Both the position numbers and the translations under genes were made by a program. Below are positions 11,432 to 23,839 of a stretch of DNA of 64,000 nucleotides, piece by piece (the stretch's first letter is position 1; the number at the start of each line of letters is the position of its first letter). Origin of the DNA: Diphasiastrum complanatum (lineage: Eukaryota > Streptophyta > Lycopodiopsida > Lycopodiales > Lycopodiaceae); assembly GCA_029204225.1 (NCBI GenBank), contig CM055108.1:16646222-16710221 (forward strand), written 5' to 3'. The notes below the pieces were generated by a model. It was not told the origin of the DNA. It ran no database searches and saw only the letters and a list, made by a program, of their open reading frames with translations.

Positions 11432-12865
11432 TCATGAGAAACATTTGGAGTTATAAGAATTTGTCGAAATATGGTTTACTTGGCTTCCATATATTGTTGT
11501 GAGTGTTGTGATTATTTGTTGGAAATTGTATTGATTCATAAGTGTTGTGAGCTTTTTTGTGTAGGTGTTTGAAGAAAACATGTCAATGTTGAAGTCGCCT
11601 AAAATTGTTATTGGTGTGTGTGTTTGTGAGGTTTTCAAAATACAATTTAGTATTTGTAGGAAATTGGATATATTGGAATTTGGTTTCCGGTATATTGTGA
11701 TTATAGTCATGCAATGAGTTTTGTCTTCATTAAAAGATGCTTTAGTAGTTTCTATATTTTCTGTATTGTGGATATTATAGTTATTGAGAGTTTGATTGTT
11801 GTCATAATATATGGTGGTTCCCGAAAAAAAGTAGTTTTGGATAGCATGGAACCTGTGTTCTAAATTAGTTGCATAATTGTAGTTTCGAGTTTCTTGTAGG
11901 CAAAGTATATTTGAACTCATGAGGCTGTAATCTGTAGAAATACCAAGTGCGTGTTTTTGTATTGATACGGTGTTTAAAGATTGAATAAGTAAATGAGAAG
12001 ATGGATAGGTATTCATAATAGGAATTTGGAGTTCCCATTTTCCATATGTTCGTAGGCGCATCATTTCGGTTTTTATGGATGCATGAACTTTGAAATGTTG
12101 ATTTTGGAGTGGTGAAGTGAGGTATAAATTTTAAATATCTCATATTCTAGATAGGGCTGTATATGTAATGCCATGTTTAGTACATCCTTTTGGAATGAAA
12201 ATTAAGGTGTCAATTGTTAAGCCCTGTGCACGATGTACTGTACGGGCACTTGCAAGTTGTATTGGAAATTGTTTGCGTGTAATTGTGTTTAGAAAAGATG
12301 CACCTACTTGAAATTCTTTAGTGATTTTATAAAAAAAGTGTCCAAGTATTGTAGATGTTGTTTATTGCATATAAAGATGCATGGGCCATTCTAGTTTTTT
12401 TGCCAGTGCGTGGATCTAAAAATTCAATCCAAATAATGTCTGTAGCTGAGATAGTTGTTCTTGTTTGGAATATGTCGTCAGCTCCATTGACGAGTCCGTC
12501 TTCAATGTCTATGTTAGAACTGCATATTTCAACGAGCATCCCTGATTTTACAAGTATGGTCTGTGATAATCCATCAGTCTTTCTTGACTTCTGAGGAATA
12601 ACTATTGTTTTGCTACATGTATTTGAACGGGTGTCTATAGCCTGTAAACAAAAAGTGTGGCCACGTGCCTGCTCGTAAGCCTGTTTATTATACGTTTCCA
12701 TGTCTTGGTTGGCATAGGTTTGTAACTATGCCTATTAATCCAAGCAATGTTTTCTTCATTGTGTTTTGACTCTCTGATGTTGTTCAGGATATGAATATAT
12801 GTAAGATCACGTTGTCATATGGTCTCATCTAATTCATAACATTTTACGATTTAGTTCCAATATGA
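11432..12865 (-). pseudogene. Helentron helicase C-terminus fused to AP endonuclease, decayed
   Basis: Helicase pieces in order: YELDETI-stop-QRDLTYI, LNNIRESKHNEENIAWIN, then after a frameshift GMLVEICSSNIDIEDGLVNG, then FPIQLASARTVHRAQGLTID (motif VI), then HGITYTALSRI. These are the usual PIF1/Helitron C-terminal motifs. Stops occur near 12840 and between 12110 and 12140, and there are at least two frame changes. The endonuclease (210 residues from 12064) has ILCLQETR with the metal-binding Glu and ILGDFNID with the catalytic Asp/Asn. The final SDH-type motif reads GSQVNHIST, so the catalytic Asp is Asn. Helicase and endonuclease run in frame across the junction. An intact parent would unwind and nick DNA for rolling-circle-like transposition. 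Confidence 0.85.
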
Positions 12866-12879
12866 GGTTTCAAATATAT

Positions 12880-14133
12880 CTACTGCTCGATACAATCTTC
12901 TCGAAAATTAGCCAGTGTAATTTCTGGGAAGAAGCATGGATGTATGTGTAGTGGCGCAATTTTCGTAACGATTGTTGCTTGGGTATAGATCAATGTGAAA
13001 TTCGAGGAACCGTAATCGTTTCGAGGGTTTTTTTTATGAACTGTAAAATTACAGAGCTTTATACAATCATTAATAACCAAAGTCTCGAAATTCGGGTAGT
13101 ACATTTGTTGGATAGACAATGTAATTGTACTATTTTCACATATGTCTACCAAGTCGAATTTCATGTATGTCGCGTATGGTACGTTCATCATAAAGTTGCC
13201 GTACTTCGATAGGATTTGGCCCTCGAACATTACATTCTGCAATTCTAATTCTATGTCTTCTATGTACACCTGTCTAATTGCAGGTCGCGATTTTGATGTA
13301 GGTGCTTCAACAATGTGCAGTCTTTTACGGACGGGTTCAATAGTAGGTAACTCCACGGGTCGTTTAAGTGCTGAATGTATTTTGTTAGGCATTCGATTTG
13401 AGTACACTGTATCAACAGTCGTAGCTGTACATTCTGTATGCAGTAGATGCTAAAAAGTAGTGATCACTATTTATGTGAACCGTGCATCATACGTAAAATG
13501 TATTATAACAATTCGTTATAAATATATAGGAACCTATTAGTATGGAAATGACCGCATACAATATACATGGTACTAAATATGTAGACAGTGTTTTTTTTTT
13601 TGTGCAGGGCTAAGTTCTATTCACTGATATTACCTAAACTTTCATGTCGTTGAACATCTTGTTCTATTTGTTGGACTTCATCTGCACAATAGTGCATTCA
13701 TGTTAGGTTGACCACATACAAATAAAGTTATATAAGGACCAATATACCTAGTTTGTGTGCATGGCAATATAAAGCTATCATCGGTAAACTTCCAAAGTAG
13801 GTTTTTAATTCTGTTTGTTTTTCAAGCACTTAAATTATATTTGGATTTTTTTTGTAAAATTGATATAGAAAACCTGCCGTTTTCTAGCAATATCTACTAG
13901 CATACCGTCTGTTAATAGAAGAGAGGTTTCTTTTTCTATCTGTTGAAGCTCTTCTGCGAAAGCACAATACGTTTCATGGGTATGCGGTATATTGAATTTA
14001 GCATAACTATAAAATTGTGCAAGACGTGTTGTTTTAAGTATGGAATTGATTTATTGTACTGTAATAAAATATTACCATCAGTAAGTACAAAATCGTCGTC
14101 GATTTCTGAGGCTGCGATACGTGAAGTAGCCAT
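12880..14133 (-). CDS. RPA-like single OB-fold protein, four exons, apparently intact
   Basis: Exons 14133-14076, 13953-13906, 13681-13634 and 13433-12880 join with GT-AG introns, all in phase 1, giving 235 codons without a stop. The N-terminal part is acidic and helical; exons 2 and 3 are both 48 bp and encode related peptides (EELQQIEKETSLLLTD and DEVQQIEQDVQRHESL). Residues about 110-215 resemble an RPA70 ssDNA-binding OB fold: MKFDLVDICENSTITLSIQQ, then INDCIKLCNFTVHKKN, then SNFTLIYTQATIV. Plant Helitrons commonly encode RPA-like ssDNA-binding proteins. This one is much shorter than RPA70 (four OB folds). It ends only 15 bp before the decayed helicase reading. OB-fold assignment is by eye; splicing is predicted. 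Confidence 0.65.
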
Positions 14134-14465
14134 CTGTGAATATAGAAAATATAAATCTATAACAACACATTATTGTATGAAATTCAAATGCACGAAATTA
14201 TAAGAAAGGACTTTGCCTTAAAGGCAGAGAATAAAACCAAATAAAACGCAAGTCACATGAAAGTAAATTTAAATATACAAAACTATATACCAAAACATGA
14301 ATAAATTTTATGTATTATTACATTTATAAGTTTTTTAGTTCACACGAAAAAGTTGTTATTTTAAAAGCAAACAATCAAAATAGCATCCTAAAATAAAGAA
14401 TTCCAAAGTTTGAAACTACTCTAGCAATTTGCAAATAGCAAATCACGTAGTTTTGCCATCTTTCG

Positions 14466-14957
14466 TGTGAAAATTGTCAACATTTTGGACATATAGGCCA
14501 AAATTGGCTATTTTAGGCTACTGGTGCCCTAAAATTGGGTCCTAGGTTCTAGAGAGAGGAGAGAGAGTCATCTCTCTCACCTATATTAGGCTAAAATTTG
14601 TGGAGAACAGGTTGGAGAAACTTATTGTATTGTTGAGAGAGATCAATAGATCAATGTCACAGTTTCTTCCTCCAATCAGAGCGTTGCTTTGTGTATTGTC
14701 TTCAAGCTTTTGTGTATGATCTTAAGAGGTTTCCAAAAGTGGTAGGCTGCTGTTGTAGGGCTGGTATGCTGTTGTTTTTGGCTACCATCAGTACCTTTTA
14801 TTAGTTTCTTTTGTCTCTTGAATGCTTTGTCAAGTTCATGTGTATCAAAGGTAGCATTAGGATGCTTTGCCATTTCTAGCTTTTGTAGCTTGTTGTGCAA
14901 AGATCTTAGCCAAGTATTTTGGGAGTTTGGATCCATTCAAGATCCACTTTTTTAACA
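14466..14957 (+). repeat. 5' LTR of the truncated Copia
   Basis: 492 bp, starting TGTGAAAATTGTCAACATTT and ending TTTTTTAACA directly before the PBS. The 3' half matches 25092-25492 and, inverted, the LTRs at 18772-19418 and 23840-24493. Confidence 0.85.
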
Positions 14958-15229
14958 TGGTATCAGAACTAGTTGGCTGTTATTTCTAGTAAGGTTTCCA
15001 TTTATGGTGATATTTGGATGTTTGATCAAGTTCTAGCATGATTATCCATTGCACTGTTGGTCAAATCTTACTAACATTTGTTTTGTGAGTTGAACTTGTG
15101 GATCAAAAGCATATTTCAGGTCTATTGAAGATCAAAGGCTAAGAAGAACCTATTTTGGATCAGATCATAACACCTAATCATTTGTTGATTGTGAGGCTTG
15201 TGCATATTCAATACTAACAATGTTCTGTT

Positions 15230-15430
15230 CAATGTATTGTTGACAATCTCCACTTCTGTGGATGAACACTCTCCTTTGTGGATGAACACTCTCCTTAACT
15301 GGATGAACCTTCTCCTTAAGTGGATGACAAATACTCTTTGAGTGATTTTGTATTTCTCCAAAAGGCTGAGAAAAGCTCTCACTTGGATGAAAGATCCCCT
15401 TTTGGGTGAACAGATTGTCAACAATCTTTT
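15230..15430 (+). repeat. Leader array of GTGGATGAACACTCTCCTT-like units
   Basis: In the untranslated leader between PBS and gag the word TGGATGAACACTCTCCTT recurs about five times in degenerate form. An equivalent inverted array is kept in the leader of the minus-strand element (about 23440-23550). Retention in both copies suggests a role in the RNA, for example packaging or dimerisation, but this is inference. Confidence 0.55.
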
Positions 15431-16116
15431 GCATAAATTTTGGTGTACTTTGTTGAGCATGTAAGTAACTCTCCTTATGTAATTTGATTGAAGCTTTTGC
15501 TGAAAGGTTTTAACCTTTATGCAAATGTGTTTTCAGGTTCTTAACAGGTTGAGGAACATTCTCATGTGAAGTGATCTTAGATCTACATCTAAACACCAAG
15601 ATTTGACAAGCTAGTGAAGCTAGTCTTGTGATTCACTAAGTGTGCTCTTTCATTCACCTCTAAAGCTTGTATTTATCATTTGCTAGAGTTTTTAAACTTT
15701 TAGAAGTGTGGTTTACATGTGGTTTTACAGGTTGAATTAATATCTCAGTGTGTTGATCATATGTTGATCAAGTTTGTTCAATTCTAGGTATTCTTGGCAG
15801 CCTGGTCTTGTGTATTTTCTAAGAATGCAAGTAGCTCTTCAGATCATAACTTGATTTGGTCACTTGCTGGAAAGTTTGAGAGCTTAAGCAAGAGTGTGTT
15901 CAGGTTGGTTTGAGTGTGTAATCCATTCTTAGTGTGTGCAAAGTGTTGCATGTGTTTCAATCTTCCTTTCTATGCTTGAAAACTAGCTAGGTTCAAGATA
16001 GAAGTGTTTTAGGGTCCTAGATCTTCTGAGATCTCCTTATCCATCATTTGTTGAGAGGAAAGTGAGTGTTAGGTGTATTAGGAAAGAGCCTAAAAGTTGA
16101 AACATCATTATATTCA

Positions 16117-17400
16117 TGGCTTCCAATGGTGGGATCATGTTAGAAACTAATGATAGGTTGAGTTCATCAAACTACTCTACCTGGAAAGTGAGGATGTAAT
16201 CCTTACTTGAGTTGAATGAACTCATGGACATAGTTGCAGGAACTGAAGAGAGACCACCCACATTTCAAGAGCAACAAAGGTTTGATAAGAAGGACAAAAG
16301 GGCTCTTCATATCATTAAAATGAATGTTACCAATGAACTTCTCAAGGAAGTTGGTAAGTGTCAAAGTGCAAGTGAGGCATGGAATGCCTTGAAGAAGCTC
16401 TTTGATTCAAAGTCCACATCTAGTGTATTGACCCTAAGGAGGCAAATATTTTCTAGTAGGCAAAGAGAAGGTGAAAGTGCTCATGCATTTGTCTTGAGGG
16501 TTAAGTCCATAAGTGATGATATATTGATGAAAACATAAAAGATGGTGAAATAGTCCAGGTTATGTTGAATGGTTTGCTAGATGAACATGCTAACCTTGTG
16601 CAAAGTTTTGACATTCAAAGAGTCTTGCCAAGTGTGTTGACTTGCAGGAAATATTATTGGCTGAAGAACATAGGTTGCAATCAAAGCTTGATGGTGCATC
16701 CTTGCAAGGTGGAGGTGAAGAGGCTTTCTTCACAAAAGGCAAAGTCAAAGGCAAAGGTAAAGACAAAGGGAAATGGTCCAAAGGTGGTAACTTGGATCAT
16801 GATGATCACTCTTCCTCCTCATCTTCTACTTCTTTTAGAAAGAAAGATAAGTCAAAGTTCAAGTGCATTTATTGTGGGATAAAAGGTCATTTTGCTAATG
16901 AATGTCATAAGAAGAAAAGAGAGCAAGGTGAGAGGCAAGGAAATCTAGCAATAGATGAAGAAGAGGATAGCATTTCTGAATCTCTTGTTATGACTTCAAG
17001 TTTTCTTGCACATATAGATGGGAATGATCCTTGGTGGATTGATAGTGGAGCCTCATCTCAATTGACAAGACATAAGGAATACTTTTCATCCTTATTGTCT
17101 TATGAGGGAGAGAGCAATATCATCTATACTGCAAATGATGGTCAATGTGACATCAAAGGCATAGGCACAATTCCTATTTCTCTTTCAACAAATAGGAAAG
17201 CTGATCTTGAAAATATATTGTACATTCCTTCAATCACTAAGAACTTGCTTAGTGTTAGTCAAATGATTGACAAGGGGCTTGATGTTGAGTTCATTGGAGA
17301 TGCTTGTTTGATAAGTAAGTGTGGATCCTTGATTGCTAAAGGAAGAAGGCATGGTAAACTTTTCAAACTAGATGCATGTGTGATCTCTAAGAATGAATAA
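16117..17400 (+). pseudogene. Copia gag-protease, broken
   Basis: Starts MASNGGIMLETNDRLSSSNY. There is a stop after STWKVRM (codon TAA at about 16197), a short deletion and frameshift at about 16525 relative to the sister element, and a second frame change near 16640. The last frame (16642-17400) carries the CCHC knuckle CIYCGIKGHFANEC, a KGKGKDKGK basic stretch and the protease motif WWIDSGAS. The reading stops at the truncation point of the element. UBN2-type gag, not functional as it stands. Confidence 0.85.
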
Positions 17401-17418
17401 TGTATGGCTAGGGAACAA

Positions 17419-18241
17419 TGTGGGGTCGATGACCTTTCGTAGTATAGCCTTCCGCTTGTCAACAAAGGTTAGATCACTGGATAGGTGCCTAACTATGCAT
17501 AGATGCTACTTTTAGTTAAATTCCTACTTTCTCCCTTAAATATACTCACCACTATGCTACTCCTCTTTAACTTAACTCCTCTACACTATCATTCATCATA
17601 GTTTGGGTGAAGGGAAGGGATAGAAAAGAAGAGGTTCAGAAGAGAAGAGAGGAAGAGAGAGAGATAGAGATTGAGGGTGGAAGTTAGCTCAAATGCTCCT
17701 TATGCTTGCTAATGGAAAAGCATTCACTATGGCAAACAATAAACATGGGAATAGAAAGCAATGGAAAACACAATCAAGAGCATTAGCAAGTAGTGAATAG
17801 CAAATGAGGATGCTTCTCTTCCAAAAATGGTAGAGTTTCCTCCTTTTCATTAAGCATGGAAGTAGTGTACAAATGGTGTCTTTTTATAAAATGGGGAAGG
17901 CCCTTGCCCCTCAATCTTATTGGCTAATATTCACAATGATCCTAACCATTCATCTTGGACCCAACTTGATCCAAGGGTCCACAAAAAATACATTAGAAAT
18001 CACAAGATTCATGTGAATCCCAATCTAGACCCAACTCTAAAAAGTGATCTCTAAGTTTAAAAATGACATTGGGCCTCTAGTTTTATTTTAATTACAAGGC
18101 CCAAGTCAAGTTTATTTTATTTACAACTTCAATTGCGTGCTCATTGGGCCATGGGCTTATACACGTAGGATGCCATGCCCTCGCAACACATTTTATTGGA
18201 GGATTTTATTTATTTACACTTTGTTGGGAATACCCCCAACA
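17419..18241 (-). other. LTR-like block replacing the end of the Copia, unresolved
   Basis: Read on the minus strand the block starts TGTTGGGGGTATTCCC at 18241 and ends GACCCCACA at 17419, the TG...CA ends expected of an LTR. However, the 5-bp flanks differ (AACAA and GGACC), and neither a primer binding site nor a polypurine tract adjoins it. It may be an LTR whose partner was lost by recombination. No coding similarity was seen. Confidence 0.35.
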
Positions 18242-18771
18242 GGACCCACAGCCTGAAGTAGTGCCAGTCCCTCGGCACTCTGCTGGTTTAGTAGAGCGTT
18301 CTCTTGGACCGCCTCTGGTGGATGAGATATCCCGTAACGTCTTCCATGAAGTTGAGACGATACAGTTTCTTCGAGTCCTTTGGCGTGTGGAAGGACTTGT
18401 GAACTCTTGTCAACCATTCCTGATCCACCCGTGCTTGGAATCGTTTCGTCCAGGGATCACCAAGGAATGCAGCTCAGTAATATACGCGAGCGACTGGCAA
18501 CTGGTCTTCAACTTTGTCGGAAGCGAGCACCTTATTTGGATCAAAGAATATGGAGGGAAGGAAATCATCTCATTTTGTTCCAATGCCCATTAAATATTGT
18601 GGTTGATGGAGTGGTTAGCGGCAATAGAGACACATCGTTGGGTAACAGGTGGAGATGTGGAAGTAGAGGCAGCGCCACACATTCGTTTGCTGGCCATTGT
18701 GTTAATGACTGCAGGTTGGGAGGAGGTAGATGCTTGAGATGGTGGGTAAAGGTTAGTATGTGGCACAAGGG
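18242..18771 (-). pseudogene. Left part of a decayed coding relic split by the Copia insertion
   Basis: GC is higher than in the surroundings. On the minus strand, the frame that arrives from 24499 with ...CSSLLSTL continues after the target duplication as CHILTFTHHLKHLPPPNLQ to a stop at 18565. The protein family was not recognised; the Pro/Leu/His composition could also mean the frame is spurious here. It is continuous with 24499-25070. Confidence 0.35.
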
Positions 18772-19418
18772 TGTGAAAAATACAGATCCTAAGTGGATCT
18801 AAACTCCAAGATCATTGGCTTGAATGCTTGCACTCCAAACTACATAAGCTAGGAATTGGCAACACATTCTATGCTACCTAGAATGCAAAGAACTTGATCA
18901 AAAAGCATTTACCACAAATGGAAACTTCCATAAACATCAAGTGCGGCCCAAAATAGCATTATACAGTCCATAATACATCAGCCTACCACTTTTGGAAAGC
19001 ACCTAAGATCATACACAATAGCTTGAAGACAATACACACAACAATGCTCTCAATGGAGGAAGAAACAATGACAATGATCTATTGATCTCAATGAAGCATA
19101 CAAAAGGTTTCTCCAACCTGTTCTCCACGACTATTTATGGATGAGGAAGATGACTCTCTCTCCTCTCTCTAGAAGGTACTTGACCCTAGATATTCCCTAT
19201 ATAGGAAAAATAGCTAAAAATGGCTTATATGACCAAAATACATCAAAATGGTCTCATTTTGAAGGGTATGAAGTTTGACAATTCATCATACTGAAAAAAT
19301 ACAGTAAATAAAAACATTGTGGCCTGGTTCACACGTGCAAAACTCCAGAACCAAAACTATTTACAATTTTAGCCAATTTAGGCCTCAAACTAGCTAGGAA
19401 ATGTTGACAATTTTCACA
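18772..19418 (-). repeat. 3' LTR of the complete-ended Copia
   Basis: 647 bp. Lacks the 7-bp CTTCCCT-like insertion present in the other LTR near its middle, and carries a few single-base differences (for example GTGCGGCCC versus GTGCGACCC). Confidence 0.95.
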
Positions 19419-22400
19419 CTCCCTCTTCAACATTGGATGCTAGTTTCAACATAGTCTTTGAGCACATTCCAAGATTAGATCTATGCATTAAATATAGGTC
19501 CTTTCCCAATGGTTTGGTGAAGATATCAGCCACACACTCCTTTGAAGAGACATGTTGAAGCTCCACCTCTTTGGCAATGACTTGATCTCTCATAAAATGG
19601 TGAGCAATCTCAATGTGCTTGCTCCTTGCATGAAAAACAGGATTGCTTGCCAAGCTTTGGGCTGAAAGGTTATCACAAAGTATGATTGGAGTCTTCTCTG
19701 GTTCCAGCAAGTGAAGATCCAATAACATCCTCTTGATCCAAAGAATCTCCTTGGTGCATGTTGTTAATGCCTTGTACTCGGCTTCGGTGGAAGATAGAGA
19801 GATAGTTGGTTGCTTCTTTGATAGCCATGAGACCACTCCATCTCCAAGATATATTGCAAAGGCACTTGTTGACTTCCTATCCATTTGATCACCTGCAAAA
19901 TCTGAATCAACTCCTTGGTGCTTGCTTTAGCCCATACAAACTCTTTTGGAGATAGCACACATGATTAGGCTCATCATGTGAAACATAGCCCTCGGGTTGC
20001 TCCATGTAAATATCTTCATCTTTGCCACGGGTGCAAAGGTCTCATCATAGTCAATATCATATTCTTGAGCATACCCCTTTGCCACCAACCTTGCCTTGTA
20101 CTTGTTGATTGATCCATCTTAATTTGTCTTGATCTTGAAGATCCACTTACAACCAATTGCCTTCTTGTCATTTGGAAGCTTTACCAACCTCCATGTGTTG
20201 CTTTTGATGAGTGCTTGATGCTCATGATCCATGACTTGGATCCATTCCTTCTTTTGAATTGCTTCACCTACACAAGTTGGTTCATCAAAAGAGGTAAGAA
20301 AAGCAAAGTTAGAGTTGTCCACCACTTGCTTTCCTTTTTCATCATAGGTTAGCCTTGATGGCTTAGCCCTTTGCCTTTGAGTCTTCCTTGAAGTTTGCTT
20401 TGGAGTGGCATCTCCATCTTCATCCAAGACATCTTGCACATCATGATGATTAGTAGGCACATCAACATCAACATCAACAACATTGGAAACATTCTCTTCA
20501 TGAAAGATGACATCCCTACTTATGACAACTTTCTTTGTAGAAGGAATGTACACTTTGTAAGCCTTGCTTACTTCACTATAGCCAACAAACACACCCTTCT
20601 TTGATGAAGGATCTTCTTTAGTTCTATCATCAAGTGTGATATTGACAAAACATGTACATCCAAAGATCCTACAATGCTTGACACTCGGCCTTCTACCATA
20701 AAGAACCTCATGAGGAGTTTTACCATCCAAGGAAGCACTTGTCCATCTATTACATAGATAGTTAGCACATGCTAAAGCTTCCCCCCAAAAAGACTTAGCA
20801 AGATTAGCATGTAGTCTCATTGCCTTGGCACATTCACAAAGGGTTCTATTCTTCCTCTCGGCCACTCCATTCTGTTGTGGAGTCCTAGGACTAGACATCT
20901 CCCTCTTAATCCCATGTGCTATACAAAAGTCTTTGAACCTATTTGAGGTGTATTCCCCTCCATTATCAGATCTTAAGCATTTGATCTTTGTATTGAATTG
21001 GTTTTCCATTTCATTCTTGAACTTGACAAATGCAGCAAACACTTCATCCTTACTTTTAAGAAGATAGATCCAAGTATACCTACTAAAGTCATCAATGAAA
21101 GTTGCATACATCTTTGCCCCACCATTGCTAGTTGTACTAGAAGAATGAATATCAGAATGCACAAGTTGAAAAGCTTCTTTAGATCTAGAATAGATCTAGA
21201 ATAAGCAAGTCTATGAGATTTGGACAAGGCACAATGTTCACAAACACTATTGTTTGCAACAAGACTTTTAGGGAGACCAAGAACAAGCTCTTTCTTTGCC
21301 ATTACCTCCAAAGATTTGAAGTTGGGATGGCCCAACCTCTTGTGCCAAACTTCTTGGTTTGTCAATTGCTCCCTAGCCATACATCCTTCATGATTAGAGA
21401 TCACACATGCATCAAGCTTGAAAAGTTTACCATGCCTCCTACCTTGAGCAATCAAGGATCCACATTTACTTATCAAACATGCATCTCCAATGAACTCCAC
21501 ATCAAGTCCTTTGTCAATCATTTGACTTACGCTAAGCAAATTCTTAGTGATTGAAGGAATGTACAAAACATTTTCAAGATTTGCTTTCCTATTTGTTGAA
21601 AGGGAAATAGGAATAGTGCCTATGCCTTTGATGTCACATTGACCATCATTTGCAGTGTAGATGATGTTACCTTCTCCCTCATAAGACAATAAGGATGTAA
21701 AGTATTCCTTATGTCTTGTCATGTGAGATGAGGCTCCACTATCAATCCACCAAGGATCATTATCATCTATGTTGGCTAACAAACTTGAAGTCATAACAAG
21801 TGATTCACATGTGTTATGTTCTTCCTCATCTATTGTAAGATTTCCTTGCCTCTCTCCTTGCTCTCTTTTCTTCTTATAACATTCATTTGCAAAATGACCT
21901 TTTATCCCACAATAAAAGCACTTGAACTTTGACTTATTGTTCTTAGTAGAAGAGGAAGAGGAAGAGTGATCATCATGATCAAAGTTACCACCTTTGGACC
22001 ATTTCCCTTTGCCTTTACCTTTGCCCTTGAATTTGCCTTTTGTGAAGAAAGCCTCTTCACCTCCACCTTGCAAGGATGCACCATCAAGCTTTGATTGCAA
22101 CCTACGTTCTTCAGCCAATAAGATTTCTTGCAAGTCAACCACAATTGGCAAGACTCTTTGAATGGCAAAACTTTGCACAAGGTTAGCATGTTCATTTAGC
22201 AAACCATTCAACATAACTTGGACTATTTCACCATCTTTTATGTTCTCATCAATGCATGCTAAATCATCACTTAGGGACTTAACTCTCAAGATAAATGCAT
22301 GAGCACTTTCACCCTCTCTTTGCCTACTAGAAAATATTTGTCTCCTTAGGGTCAATACCCTAGATGTGGACTTTGATTCAAAGAGCTTCTTTAAGGCATT

Positions 22401-22668
22401 CCATGCCTCACTTGCACTTTGACACTTTCCAACTTCCTTGAGAAGTTCAATTGTAACATTCATTTTAATGATATGAAGAGCCCTTTTGGCCTTCTTATCA
22501 AACCTTTGTTGCTCTTGAAGTGTGAGAGGTCTCTCTTCAATTTATGCAACTATGTCCATGAGTTCATTCAACTCAAGTAAGGACTCCATCCTCACTTTCC
22601 AAGTAGAGTAGTTTGATGAACTCAACCTTTCACTAGACTCTAGCATGATCCCACCATTGGAAGCCATG
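19414..22668 (-). pseudogene. Copia gag-pol with internal RT deletion
   Basis: Gag begins MASNGGIMLESSERLSSSNY at 22668 and has one stop (TAA) after LMDIVA. The knuckle is CFYCGIKGHFANEC, the protease WWIDSGASSHMT, the pre-integrase VWHKRLGHPNFKSL, and the integrase runs through FIDDFSRYTWIY, RSDNGGEYTS and PQQNGVAERKNR. An 11-bp tandem duplication (GATCTATTCTA, twice, near 21180-21205) shifts the frame at the pre-integrase/integrase junction. RT starts WIFKIKTN-stop, continues [11 protein letters not shown], jumps to a [12 protein letters not shown]-like piece and YGLKQ, then jumps to RNase H (DRKSTSAFAIYLGD, ISLSSTEAEY, ARSKHIEIAHHF). The YVDD catalytic core is deleted. Confidence 0.9.
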
Positions 22669-23839
22669 ATTCTAATGTTTCTTCAACTTTTAGGTTCTGT
22701 CCTAAAGCACTTAGCACTCACTTTTCTCTCAACAAATGATAGATAAAGAGATCTATGAAGATTTAGGACCCTAAAACACTTCTATCTTGAACCTAGATGG
22801 TTTCCAAGCATAGAAAGGAAGATTGAAACACATGCAACACTTTGCACACACTAAGAATGGATTACAAAATCAAACCAACCTGAACACACTCTTGCTTAAG
22901 CTCTCAAACTTTCCAGCAAGTGACCAAATCAAGTTATGGTGTGAAGAGTTACTTGCATTCTTAGAAAATACCCAAAACTAGGATGCCAAGATTACCTAGT
23001 AATGAACAAACTTGATCAACATATGATCAACACACTAAGATATTGATTCAACCTGTAAAACCACATGTAAACCACACTTCTAAAAGTTTATAAACTCCAG
23101 CAAGTGATAAATACAATATTTAGAGGTGAATGAATGAGCACACTTAGTGAATCACAAGACTAGCTTCACTATCTTGTCAAATCTTGGTGTTTAGATGTAG
23201 ATCTAAGATCACTTCACATGAGAATGTTCCTCAACCTGTTAAGAACCTGAAAACACACTTGCATAATGGTTAACACCTTCCAGCAAATGCTCCAATCAAA
23301 TTACATAAGGAGAGTTACTTACATGCTCAACAAAGTACACCAAAATTTATGCCAAAATTGATGACAATCTTTACAATATGCTCTTCACAATGGAGCTTAC
23401 AATATGTTCACCCAAAAAAGGGGATCTTTCATCCAAATGGGAGCTTTGCTCAGCCTTTAGGAGAATTACAACTCACTCAAAAGAGCATTTGTCATCCACT
23501 TAATGAGAAGTTTCATCCACTTAAGGAGAGTGTTCATCCAAGAATGGAGATTGTCAACAATAGGATTGAAAAGAACATTGTTAGTATTGAATATGCACAA
23601 GCCTCACAATCACAAATGATTAGGTGTTATGATCTGATCCAAATAGTTTCTTTTCAGCCTCTGATCTTCAATAGACCTGAAATATGCTTTTGATCCACAA
23701 GTTCAACTCACAAAACAAAGGTTAGTAAGATTTGATCAACAAAGCAATGCAAAATCATGCTAGAACTTGATCAAACATCCAAATATCACCAAAAATGGAA
23801 TACTTACTGTAAATAGAAGCCAACCAGCTCTGATACCAT

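Larger units (their letters stand above)
11160..14140 (-). mobile_element. Helentron/Helitron-type relic (RPA gene, helicase C-terminus, AP endonuclease)
   Basis: Read on the minus strand: a spliced RPA-like gene (14133-12880), then the C-terminal half of a PIF1-type Helitron helicase (about 12865-12065), then an in-frame apurinic-type endonuclease domain (12064-11432). An endonuclease after the helicase is the hallmark of the Helentron branch of Helitrons. No Rep (HUH) domain and no N-terminal helicase motifs were found, so this is a 5'-truncated or recombined copy. Short repeats at 11166-11281 may be its subterminal repeats. Both boundaries are estimates. Confidence 0.75.
14466..17418 (+). 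mobile_element. Copia retrotransposon, 5' part only (LTR, PBS, leader, gag-protease)
   Basis: 5' LTR 14466-14957, primer binding site TGGTATCAGAACT at 14958, a leader of about 1.15 kb, then gag and protease until a clean break after residues CMAREQ at about 17418. The same family as the complete minus-strand element at 18772-24493. At the break a different sequence begins, so integrase, RT and 3' LTR are missing. An LTR fragment in the same orientation at 25092-25492 could be its displaced 3' LTR, but no target duplication supports this. Confidence 0.85.
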
